NCBI RefSeq assembly: GCF_003050905.1
Contig: NZ_QAOT01000013.1
Length of the DNA: 64,000 nucleotides
Strand: one strand, 5' to 3'
From: Cereibacter_A azotoformans
GTDB taxonomy: Bacteria; Pseudomonadota; Alphaproteobacteria; Rhodobacterales; Rhodobacteraceae
Under the pieces are notes generated by a model. That model was not told the DNA's origin. It did not search any database and saw only the letters and a list, made by a program, of their open reading frames with translations. Of this stretch, positions 25,931-33,595 are shown in pieces. A program made the translations under genes and the position numbers. The first letter of the stretch is position 1. Each line of letters begins with the position of its first letter.

Positions 25931-27333
25931 TCTCCCTGCGCCGCCTGACGCTGGTCCTCGTTGTTGCGGGAGGGGCTGCCTTCGCGCAGGCTGCGGCGCC
26001 GACGCCGCAGGATCTCGAGGCGCTGAACTACTATGTCTCGAGCGGTGATACACGTGCGGCAGAGGCGGAGTTGCGCCGGCTGCGGGCCCAGTTTCCCGAT
26101 TGGGCCGTGCCTTCGGATCTCTCGACGCTGGGCGCGCAACGATCCCCTGCGTCCGAGATCGACCGGATCTATCGCCAGATTGCCGCGGGCGAGTTGACCG
26201 AGGCCCGCCGATCGATGGACGAGACCTCGCGCAGCTTTCCCGGCTGGACGCCGCCGGCCGAGATGGTGCGCCTGCTCGAGACGGCCGAGGCGCAGGTGGC
26301 CTTCGACGCCGCGGCCGACGCGGGCAATGCGGCTGCGGCGGTCGAGATCGCCCGGCGCATGCCCGCGATCCTGCGCTGCGACCGGGTGAACAATGTCTGG
26401 CGTCTGGCCGAGCTTCAGGCGGCGGCCGGCCAGACCTCGGCGGCGGTGCAGAGCTACCGGGGAGTGATCGGCTCCTGCTCGGGGCCGGCCGAGATCACGG
26501 CGACGCTGGAAAAGGCCGAAACGGTCGCCAGCGACGCGGAGTTGGCGGAGCTGTTCCGGCTGGCGAACAGCCAGCTACCGAACTCGGGGCCGGCGCTCCG
26601 TGTCCTCGAAAATCGGCTCCGGGCCGGGCGGGGCCAGACGGATCCTGCTGGCACTCCACCTGCGGCGGGCGCTGCATCTGCCACGGCGACCACTGCGCCA
26701 GGCCGAAGGGCGGGGTCCGCGGCCGGGCTGCCCCAGGCGGGCCAGCCCCGCGGCGCGGCTGTCGCGACCGTTGCGCGCGGCGGCGGGGCGGGTCTTTCCG
26801 CGGTCCGGGCCGCCGCCCAGCAGGGCGACTGGCGCAGGTGCACGAGCCTGACCACCGGAGCGACCTCGGCCGAGATGCTCTATGAGCGCGCATGGTGCGT
26901 CTACAATCTCGAACGGCCGCTGGAGGCGCTGGCGGCCTTCGAACCGGCCGCCTCGGGGCGTCTGGGGGCGCAGGTCGCCCGTGATGCGCGGTTCGGGAAG
27001 GCGTTGGCCTTCCTTGCCCTGCAGATGACCGAAGAGGCCGCACGCCTCGCCGCCGCGACCGACCTGACCGATCAGCAGCGGCGCGAGGTCGAGGCGATCA
27101 TCCTCGACCAGCGCGGCGTGCGTTCCTATCGGCTCAAGGAGTATCGCCGTGCCATCGCCTTCTTCGACGCCTACGAGGAGCTGACCGGCGGCCTGCGCCG
27201 CGATCTCGCGATCCTGCGGGGCTACGCCTGGCTCAACATCGGCAAGCGCACGGAGGCGAAAAGGATTTTCACGGAGTTGAACAGCCAGCTTGCCACGCCC
27301 GAGACGCGGGCGGGCCTCAACGCGAGCCGGTAG
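25915..27333 (+). CDS. Exported TPR-repeat protein of the bcs operon (BcsC-like, no barrel)
   Basis: The 472-residue protein has a signal peptide (cleavage near AFAQAAA at residue 25) and several TPR-like helical repeats, for example around 45-90, 315-345 and 405-450. A low-complexity Ala/Gly/Thr/Pro linker lies at about 240-290. BcsC proteins usually exceed 1100 residues, with TPR repeats followed by an outer-membrane beta-barrel; no barrel is present here and the frame ends normally. It may scaffold the periplasmic machinery while another porin exports the chain. Confidence 0.75.
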   Translation: MRSDLISLRRLTLVLVVAGGAAFAQAAAPTPQDLEALNYYVSSGDTRAAEAELRRLRAQFPDWAVPSDLSTLGAQRSPASEIDRIYRQIAAGELTEARRSMDETSRSFPGWTPPAEMVRLLETAEAQVAFDAAADAGNAAAAVEIARRMPAILRCDRVNNVWRLAELQAAAGQTSAAVQSYRGVIGSCSGPAEITATLEKAETVASDAELAELFRLANSQLPNSGPALRVLENRLRAGRGQTDPAGTPPAAGAASATATTAPGRRAGSAAGLPQAGQPRGAAVATVARGGGAGLSAVRAAAQQGDWRRCTSLTTGATSAEMLYERAWCVYNLERPLEALAAFEPAASGRLGAQVARDARFGKALAFLALQMTEEAARLAAATDLTDQQRREVEAIILDQRGVRSYRLKEYRRAIAFFDAYEELTGGLRRDLAILRGYAWLNIGKRTEAKRIFTELNSQLATPETRAGLNASR

Positions 27334-27378
27334 GGCCGAAGGGGCAGGCTGCCTACCGCACGCGGCCTGCGCCTGAGG

Positions 27379-28383
27379 TCAGTGGAGAAGTCCCGGCACG
27401 GCCCTGTCGCGCTTGTCGGGCGTCATCTCGCTCCGGTTGCGGCCTGCGGCCTTGGCGGCCTTGACGGAGACATCGGCGGCCGCGACCCAGGCCTCGGCGC
27501 TGGTGTAGGCCGGCGACCAGGGCGCGATGCCGAAGCTTGCGGTCACGCGCACCTCGGGATGGCCGGGAAAGCGCGTGTCCTCGACCGCCTGCCTCAGACG
27601 CTCGGTCACCTGCACGGCCGCCTCGGGTGTCGCATTCTCGAGATAGATGCCGAATTCCTCGCCGCTCAGCCGACCGAACTGGTCGCCGCGGCGGATCATG
27701 CCGCGGATGGTGCGCGCGACCGTCGAGAGCACGACGTCGCCAAAGGCATGGCCGTGCGTGTCGTTGATCAGCTTCAGGTGATCAAGGTCAAAGGTGACGA
27801 CAGCCGAGGGCGGGCCGTTCCGCCGTGCCCGGTCCATCGCGCGACGCAGCACGGACAGGAAGGCGCGGCGGGTCGCGGCGGTCGTCTGCTGATCCTCGGT
27901 CGCCTGCAGGCGGAGTTCCAGCTGGATCACCGCAAGCCGCGCAAGGTCGGCCAGCACCTCGCGATCCACCGCCGTGTAATCCCTCGGGATCGTGTCCGCG
28001 ATGCAGATCGTGCCGATGTTGTGGCCGTCGGGCGTGGTCAGCGGCGCCCCGAGATAGCTGCGGACGTGGGGAGCGCCCACCACATAGGGATTGTCGCGAA
28101 AGCGCGGGTCGCTGAGCGTATCGACGATCTGCACCACCTTGTTGTCGCGGATCGTCTGGTCGCAGAAGGCATGGCACCGCGGGATGTCCACCTCGGTCGC
28201 GCCCGAGTGCGACTTGAGCCAGAGACGCTGATCGTCGATCAGCGTCATGGCCGCCATCGGCACTGCATAGATCGATCTGAGAAGTCCGATCATCAGGTCG
28301 AACTCGACCTCGGGTTCCGTATCGAGAATCTCGTAGCGCTGGAGGGCAGCCAGCCGTGCTGCTTCTTTGTCCGTAAGGGACAT
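27379..28383 (-). CDS. GAF-GGDEF diguanylate cyclase
   Basis: The 334-residue soluble protein has an N-terminal GAF domain (about 15-160) and a C-terminal GGDEF domain (about 165-325). The active-site motif is SGEEF at 240-244, a variant in which the two acidic residues are kept. The product-inhibition site RRGD (231-234) lies five residues before it, so c-di-GMP synthesis with feedback is predicted. It is convergent with the bcs operon, whose last stop is 46 bases away, and probably supplies activator to BcsA in response to a GAF ligand. Confidence 0.88.
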   Translation of the reverse strand: MSLTDKEAARLAALQRYEILDTEPEVEFDLMIGLLRSIYAVPMAAMTLIDDQRLWLKSHSGATEVDIPRCHAFCDQTIRDNKVVQIVDTLSDPRFRDNPYVVGAPHVRSYLGAPLTTPDGHNIGTICIADTIPRDYTAVDREVLADLARLAVIQLELRLQATEDQQTTAATRRAFLSVLRRAMDRARRNGPPSAVVTFDLDHLKLINDTHGHAFGDVVLSTVARTIRGMIRRGDQFGRLSGEEFGIYLENATPEAAVQVTERLRQAVEDTRFPGHPEVRVTASFGIAPWSPAYTSAEAWVAAADVSVKAAKAAGRNRSEMTPDKRDRAVPGLLH

Positions 28384-28518
28384 GCCTTTGATAAGCTCCT
28401 GATGCGGCCAACCCGGCGAATATGCGTTGCACCCGGATGGGCGCGGACCGATGTGAGAACTAATCTCTCCTCCGGACAGGTTGTCAACCCTTCGGCGAAT
28501 TACCCTATACGGATGAGA

Positions 28519-29712
28519 CTATCCTTTCGAAGGTGTCCGGCCGAGCGAGGGCCGCAGCAGGCAGGGACCGATCCGGCCGACATAGATCGCGAAGCCCATG
28601 GTCCAGAAGGCCGCGGCAAGGCTGTAGCCGTCGATCCCGCCGATGTCGGTCGCGGCAAGAACCGTCCGGGCGGCGGCCGCGGCCACGATGCAGGCAAAGC
28701 CGGCGGAGAGGGCCCGTCCGGCCTCGAGCGGGCGGCCGGTGTGGCCGAGCGAGGCGCGCATCATCACCGCCAGCGTCATGCCCCCGATGGCGCCGATCCC
28801 GAGGAGATGCAGCCCGGCCGGGGCCGAAGCCCAGCCCACCGCGGCCGCCGCCGTGGCGGCCAGGCCGAGGGGCAGGAAGCCATAGGCGACATGGAGCATG
28901 AGAAGGAGCGGAGAGCGCCAGACGAGGTGGCCCCGCCACCGCACGAGGCGGACGACGTGGAGCGCGGCGGCCAGGGCGAGGAGGGCCGCCGTCAGGATCG
29001 CGTCGGGCGCCAGCGTCCAGCACAGAAGAGCGCCGACCGCGACAAGGAGGCTCGCGCCGTCGAACCGGCCGAAGGGGACGGGCAGGGGGCCGGGGCCGCC
29101 CTTGGCCAGCCAGTTGCGGGTGAAGCTCGGGATGATGCGCCCGCCGATCAGCATGATGAGGAAGGTCACGGTGGCAAAGCCGAGGCGGCGGCCGATGTCG
29201 CTTTCGCCCTGCTGCATCGCCTCGAGGTGGAAGAGGACATTGGCGGCCAGATAGAGGCCCACGGGCCCGACCACCATGAGGTTCTTCCAGTTCTTCCCCG
29301 CCGCGATCTCGATCACGGCCATCAGGGTGACGGCGAGCAGGAAGCCCGCATCGATGACAAGCACGAGAAGCGGATCGGTGCCGAAGGCGCCGGCGACGGC
29401 GAAGCGGCCCGCGATCCAGAGGGCGGCGAGGGCGGCCAGCGGCAGGCCCCGGCGCGGCATCCGGCCCGTCCAGTTCGGAATCGCCGTGAAGAGGAACCCG
29501 GCGATCACGGCCGACGTATAGCCGAACAGCATCTCGTGGATGTGCCAGTCGATCGGAGAGAAGGGGCCGGCGAGCCCGATCCGTCCGCTCCACACCGCCA
29601 GCCAGACCGGGACGGCGCCGGCGGCGAAGAGGGCCGAGAGGAGGAAGAAGGGTCGGAACCCGTAGCTGAGCAGCGCGGGTCCGGTGTAGGTTCTGGGTCT
29701 GTCGCTGGCCAT
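28519..29712 (-). CDS. nnrS: NnrS, heme-copper membrane protein of nitrogen-oxide metabolism
   Basis: The 397-residue protein has about twelve transmembrane segments. Family motifs include GYGFRPFFLLSALFA near residue 15, WHIHEMLFGY near residue 52 and NWLAKGGPGPLP. NnrS is a membrane protein reported to bind heme and copper and to protect cells from nitrosative stress. The start MASDRPRTYTGPALLSYGFR is preferred over an upstream ATG in the nnrR leader. It is divergent from nnrR and shares with it a region that contains an NnrR box. Confidence 0.92.
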   Translation of the reverse strand: MASDRPRTYTGPALLSYGFRPFFLLSALFAAGAVPVWLAVWSGRIGLAGPFSPIDWHIHEMLFGYTSAVIAGFLFTAIPNWTGRMPRRGLPLAALAALWIAGRFAVAGAFGTDPLLVLVIDAGFLLAVTLMAVIEIAAGKNWKNLMVVGPVGLYLAANVLFHLEAMQQGESDIGRRLGFATVTFLIMLIGGRIIPSFTRNWLAKGGPGPLPVPFGRFDGASLLVAVGALLCWTLAPDAILTAALLALAAALHVVRLVRWRGHLVWRSPLLLMLHVAYGFLPLGLAATAAAAVGWASAPAGLHLLGIGAIGGMTLAVMMRASLGHTGRPLEAGRALSAGFACIVAAAAARTVLAATDIGGIDGYSLAAAFWTMGFAIYVGRIGPCLLRPSLGRTPSKG

Positions 29713-29891
29713 TGGCCGCCTCCTCGTGCAAAGAGAGGACGGCGGCTGGTGCCGCCGCCCTCCGAGGTGCCGGCCGTTCCGGGACGCGGGTGGCCGGTTG
29801 CTTGCAGGTACGACGGTCAGGCTCTGCTGTGGGCCGGTGCCTGATCTGTTCCCGTCGCTCACTCTCTTGCCTCAGGACCGGCAGACGCTCA

Positions 29892-29905
29892 TTGTGCTGC
29901 CGCAA
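29892..29905 (-). promoter_or_regulatory. NnrR box between nnrR and nnrS
   Basis: The minus strand reads TTGCG-GCAG-CACAA, the TTGCG-N4-CACAA type described for NnrR targets in R. sphaeroides. It lies 180 bases before the nnrS start and ends 15 bases before the GTG chosen for nnrR. The placement suits activation of nnrS, and autoregulation of nnrR is possible. Confidence 0.7.
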
Positions 29906-29920
29906 ATTCGGAACGGATCC

Positions 29921-30622
29921 GTGAACAAACTCGACGAAACCCTTCTGACCAGGCTGCCGCCCTTCTCGCTGCTCGAGCGTCCGCAGATCCGCACCATTCT
30001 GGATCAGGCCACGCCGCGCCGCTACGACGAGGGCAGCACGGTCTTTGGCGAGGGGATGGCGGCGGACCGGTTCTACCTGCTGCTCGACGGCACGATCCGC
30101 GTGGTGCGCACCACCCCCACCGGCGAGCAGATCATCGCGCTGCATATCGGACCGGGGCAGCTGTTCGGGATCGCTCCGGCGCTGGCGCGCGACACCTATC
30201 CGGCGACGGCGGTGGCCGCGGCCGAGTGCGTCACGCTCTCCTGGCCCGTGCGGCTCTGGGGGGATTTCGTCGCGTCCTATCCGGGCTTTGCGACCGAGAG
30301 CTACCGGACGCTCGGCGCGCGGCTGGGGGAAATGCAGAACCGGATCACCGAGCTTGCGACGCAGCAGGTCGAGCAGCGGGTCGCGGCCTGCCTCCTGCGC
30401 ATGGTCAACCAGTCCGGGCGGAAGGTCGCGACCGGAATCGAGATCTCGTTCCCGATCACGCGGCAGAACATCTCGGAGATGACGGGCACGACGCTTCACA
30501 CGGTCTCGCGGCTTCTCTCGGCCTGGGAGCGCGAGGGGATCGTCGAGAGCACGCGCCGGCGCATCGTCGTCACCGCCCCGCACCGGCTGGTGGTGCTGAG
30601 CGGGCCCGCCGGGCAGGTCTGA
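29921..30622 (+). CDS. nnrR: NnrR, Crp/Fnr-family nitric oxide-responsive regulator
   Basis: The 233-residue regulator has an N-terminal cyclic-nucleotide-binding-type beta-roll (about 20-130), a long dimerisation helix, and a C-terminal winged helix-turn-helix with recognition segment NISEMTGTTLHTVSRLLSAW. The four cysteines of an Fnr [4Fe-4S] cluster are absent, as in NnrR, which senses NO by another route. The GTG at 29921 gives the standard N-terminus MNKLDETLLTRLP; an upstream GTG lies inside the NnrR box. Position between nnrS and the nor operon supports the call. Confidence 0.9.
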   Translation: MNKLDETLLTRLPPFSLLERPQIRTILDQATPRRYDEGSTVFGEGMAADRFYLLLDGTIRVVRTTPTGEQIIALHIGPGQLFGIAPALARDTYPATAVAAAECVTLSWPVRLWGDFVASYPGFATESYRTLGARLGEMQNRITELATQQVEQRVAACLLRMVNQSGRKVATGIEISFPITRQNISEMTGTTLHTVSRLLSAWEREGIVESTRRRIVVTAPHRLVVLSGPAGQV

Positions 30623-30643
30623 GGCGGCCGGGGCGCGGCGTTC

Positions 30644-30850
30644 TCAGATCCCGGCCAGAAGACGCAGGGCGCGACGGAACTCGTCCTCGTCCAGCCCGTA
30701 TTCGGCGCAGGCTTCCACGACCGTGTGGAAGGGCGCGATGGGACAGCCGGGGCAGAGCATCCGCCGCGTGAGGAAGACCGCGGCCGTGGCCGGCCAGCGG
30801 TCGAAGAGCCGCGAGAGCGGCAGGTCTGGGTCGTCGAGATCGGGTCGCAT
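30644..30850 (-). CDS. DUF1858-domain small protein
   Basis: The 68-residue soluble protein has the CPGC-x2-APFHTVVEAC pattern near residues 33-48 that marks DUF1858 domains. These are found with hybrid-cluster proteins and in denitrification loci, and a thiol or Fe-S role is suspected but unproven. It is divergent from norC and convergent with nnrR. The palindromic NnrR box at 30924 lies upstream of it as well as of norC, so it may also be NO-induced. Confidence 0.85.
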   Translation of the reverse strand: MRPDLDDPDLPLSRLFDRWPATAAVFLTRRMLCPGCPIAPFHTVVEACAEYGLDEDEFRRALRLLAGI

Positions 30851-30923
30851 CTGGGCCTCCGCCCGGCCGGGAAAGGCCCGACCGATGTCGGATCCAGATA
30901 ACGCCGGTCAATCTCATGCTTCT

Positions 30924-30937
30924 TTGTGATCCCGCAA
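30924..30937 (+). promoter_or_regulatory. NnrR box upstream of norC
   Basis: The site reads TTGTG-ATCC-CGCAA, which is TTGCG-N4-CACAA on the other strand. It ends 62 bases before the norC ATG, which suits a class II activator site with a short leader. It also lies 73 bases upstream of the divergent DUF1858 gene. Confidence 0.8.
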
Positions 30938-30999
30938 CCTCTCCGGCGCCGGCCGGGGCTAGAGGAGGTCCACCCGAAACCATTCGCCAGGACCCTCCC

Positions 31000-31443
31000 A
31001 TGTCGGAAATCCTCACGAAATCGCGGGCCCGCAACGTGTTCTATGGGGGATCGCTCTTCTTCATAGCCGTGTTCGTGGGCCTGACGGTCCAGAGCCACAA
31101 CTATGTGGTTTCCACCACGCCCGCGCTGACCGACGAGGTCATCCTCGGCAAGCATGTCTGGGAACGAAACAGCTGCATCAACTGCCACACGCTGCACGGC
31201 GAGGGCGCCTATTTCGCCCCCGAGGTCGGCAACGTGATGACCCGCTGGGGCGTGCTCGATGATCCCGACGCCGCGGCCGAGATGCTGGGCGGCTGGATGG
31301 ATGCGCAGCCCTCGGGCGTCGAGGGGCGCCGGCAGATGCCGCACTTCGAGCTGACCGACGAGGAAAAGCGCGGCCTGTCCGAGTTCCTGCGCTGGGCCGA
31401 TCAGATGAACACGCAATCCTGGCCGCCGAACGACGCCGGCTGA
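31000..31443 (+). CDS. norC: Nitric oxide reductase cytochrome c subunit NorC
   Basis: The 147-residue protein has an N-terminal membrane anchor (about 12-32) and one periplasmic heme c site, CINCH at 59-63, with a methionine ligand probably in RRQMPHFE. It passes electrons from cytochrome c or pseudoazurin to NorB. The first gene of norCBQD; the ATG at 31000 gives the family N-terminus MSEILTKSRARNVFYGG. Confidence 0.96.
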   Translation: MSEILTKSRARNVFYGGSLFFIAVFVGLTVQSHNYVVSTTPALTDEVILGKHVWERNSCINCHTLHGEGAYFAPEVGNVMTRWGVLDDPDAAAEMLGGWMDAQPSGVEGRRQMPHFELTDEEKRGLSEFLRWADQMNTQSWPPNDAG

Positions 31444-31456
31444 GGGGGACCGCATC

Positions 31457-32797
31457 ATGAAATATCAATCGCAAAAGGTGGCGCTGGCCTATTTCAGCGT
31501 GGCGATGGGGCTCTTCGCCATCCAGGTGCTGGGCGGCCTTCTGGCCGGCTGGATCTATGTCTCGCCGAACACCCTGTCGGAAATCCTGCCCTTCAACGTG
31601 GTGCGGATGATCCACACCAACGCGCTGATCGTCTGGCTGCTGCTGGGCTTCTTCGGTGCGGCCTATTTCCTCGTGCCCGAAGAGGCCGAGCGCGAGCTGT
31701 TCTCGGTGAAACTCGCCTATCTGCAGCTGGCGATCCTTGTCATCGGCACGCTGGGCGCGGTGGTCAGCTACCTGGTCGGCATCCACGGCGGGCGCGAGTT
31801 CCTGGAACAGCCGCTCTGGGTCAAGTTCGGCATCCTCGTTGCGGCGGTGATCTTCCTCGTGAACATCTCGCTGACCGCCTTGGCGGGCCGCAAGACCGCG
31901 ATCACCAACATCCTCCTGGCGGGCCTGTGGCTTCTGTGCCTGCTGTGGGTCTTTGCCTTCATCAACCCCGACAACCTCGGCCTCGACAAGATGTACTGGT
32001 GGTACATCGTGCACCTCTGGGTCGAAGGCACCTGGGAACTGGTGATGGCCGCGATCCTGGGCTACCTGATGCTCAAGCTGACCGGCGTTGACCGCGAAGT
32101 GATCGAGAAGTGGCTCTATGTCATCGTCGCCACCGCGCTCTTCTCGGGCATCCTGGGGACGGGGCACCACTTCTACTGGATCGGCCTGCCGGGCTACTGG
32201 CAGTGGATCGGCTCGATCTTCTCGACGATGGAAGTCATCCCCTTCTTCGCGATGATGTCCTTTGCCTTCGTCATGGTCTGGAAGGGCCGCCGGAACCACC
32301 CGAACAAGGCGGCCCTGCTCTGGTCGCTCGGCGCCTCGACGGTGGCCTTCTTCGGCGCGGGCGTCTGGGGCTTCCTGCACACGCTGCACGGCGTCAACTA
32401 CTTCACCCACGGCACGCAGATCACCGCGGCCCACGGGCACCTCGCCTTCTACGGTGCCTATGTCGCGCTGAACCTGGCGATGTTCACCTATGCCATGCCG
32501 ATGCTGCTGGGCCGGGCCCCCTACAACCAGTGGCTCAACATGACCTCGTTCTGGCTGATGACGACCGGCATGGCCTTCATGACCTTCACGCTGACCTTCG
32601 CGGGCACCGTCCAGGTCCACATGCAGCGGGTGATCGGCGACTATTACATGGACGTGCAGGACCAGCTGGCCATGTTCTACATGATCCGCTTCGGCTCGGG
32701 TGCGATGGTGGTGCTGGGCGCGCTGCTCTTCATCTACAGCCTCGCCGCCGTGCGCAAGACGGCCCCGGCCGCCCATGCGGTGGGAGAAGCGGCATGA
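31457..32797 (+). CDS. norB: Nitric oxide reductase catalytic subunit NorB
   Basis: The 446-residue membrane protein is a cNOR-type heme-copper oxidase relative that reduces 2 NO to N2O. Histidine ligands of the low-spin heme and the heme b3-FeB site lie in MIHTNALIVW, HLWVEGTWEL, GTGHHFYW and HGHLAFYGAYV; the glutamate of the FeB site is in WVEGTWE. Twelve transmembrane segments are expected. It lies 13 bases after norC and overlaps norQ by four bases. Confidence 0.97.
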   Translation: MKYQSQKVALAYFSVAMGLFAIQVLGGLLAGWIYVSPNTLSEILPFNVVRMIHTNALIVWLLLGFFGAAYFLVPEEAERELFSVKLAYLQLAILVIGTLGAVVSYLVGIHGGREFLEQPLWVKFGILVAAVIFLVNISLTALAGRKTAITNILLAGLWLLCLLWVFAFINPDNLGLDKMYWWYIVHLWVEGTWELVMAAILGYLMLKLTGVDREVIEKWLYVIVATALFSGILGTGHHFYWIGLPGYWQWIGSIFSTMEVIPFFAMMSFAFVMVWKGRRNHPNKAALLWSLGASTVAFFGAGVWGFLHTLHGVNYFTHGTQITAAHGHLAFYGAYVALNLAMFTYAMPMLLGRAPYNQWLNMTSFWLMTTGMAFMTFTLTFAGTVQVHMQRVIGDYYMDVQDQLAMFYMIRFGSGAMVVLGALLFIYSLAAVRKTAPAAHAVGEAA

Positions 32798-33591
32798 ACG
32801 CGATCCTGCGCGACGCCACGGTGCCCTTCTACAAACCCGTCGGCAACGAGTGCGAGCTGTTCGAGGCGGCCAGCGCCAACGGTCTTCCCCTTCTTCTGAA
32901 GGGGCCGACCGGCTGCGGCAAGACGCGGTTCGTGGAACACATGGCGGCACGGATGGGGCGCAAGCTCCATACCGTCGCCTGCCACGACGACCTGTCGGCC
33001 GCGGATCTGATCGGGCGCTTCCTGCTGAAGGGGGGGGCGACCGAATGGGTCGATGGGCCCCTGACCCGGGCCGTCCGCGAAGGCGCAATCTGCTATCTCG
33101 ACGAGGTGGTGGAGGCGCGCAAGGATGTGACCGTGGTCCTTCACCCGCTGACCGACAACCGCCGCACGCTGATGATCGACCGGACGGGCGAAGAGCTGAT
33201 AGCGCCTCCGGGCTTCATGCTGGTGGCCTCCTACAACCCCGGCTACCAGAACATCCTCAAGCGGCTGAAGCCCTCGACCCGGCAGCGGTTCCTGTCGATC
33301 AGCTTCACCTTCCCCGATCCCGTCACCGAAACCGCCGTGGTGGCCCGCGAAAGCGGGCTGTCCGAGGCCCGCGTTGCGCCGCTGGTCCGGCTTGCGGGCC
33401 ATGTCCGGGCCCTGTCGGGGATGGATCTCGAGGAAGGGGTCTCGACCCGGCTTCTGGTCTATGCGGCCTCGCTGATGGCCGGGGGCATGACGGTCGAGCA
33501 GGCGCTCGAGGCGGCGGTGATCGAGCCGCTGACCGACGAACCCGATGTCGCGCAGGCGCTGCGCGACCTGATCGCGACCGTTTACGGGTGA
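32794..33591 (+). CDS. norQ: NorQ, MoxR-type AAA ATPase for Nor maturation
   Basis: The 265-residue cytoplasmic ATPase has Walker A GPTGCGKTR near residue 36 and Walker B AICYLDEVVEAR near residue 92, with the AAA sensor segment MLVASYNPGYQN. NorQ works with NorD to insert the non-heme iron or activate the NorCB complex. The ATG overlaps the norB stop (ATGA). Confidence 0.95.
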   Translation: MNAILRDATVPFYKPVGNECELFEAASANGLPLLLKGPTGCGKTRFVEHMAARMGRKLHTVACHDDLSAADLIGRFLLKGGATEWVDGPLTRAVREGAICYLDEVVEARKDVTVVLHPLTDNRRTLMIDRTGEELIAPPGFMLVASYNPGYQNILKRLKPSTRQRFLSISFTFPDPVTETAVVARESGLSEARVAPLVRLAGHVRALSGMDLEEGVSTRLLVYAASLMAGGMTVEQALEAAVIEPLTDEPDVAQALRDLIATVYG

Positions 33592-33595
33592 TGTC

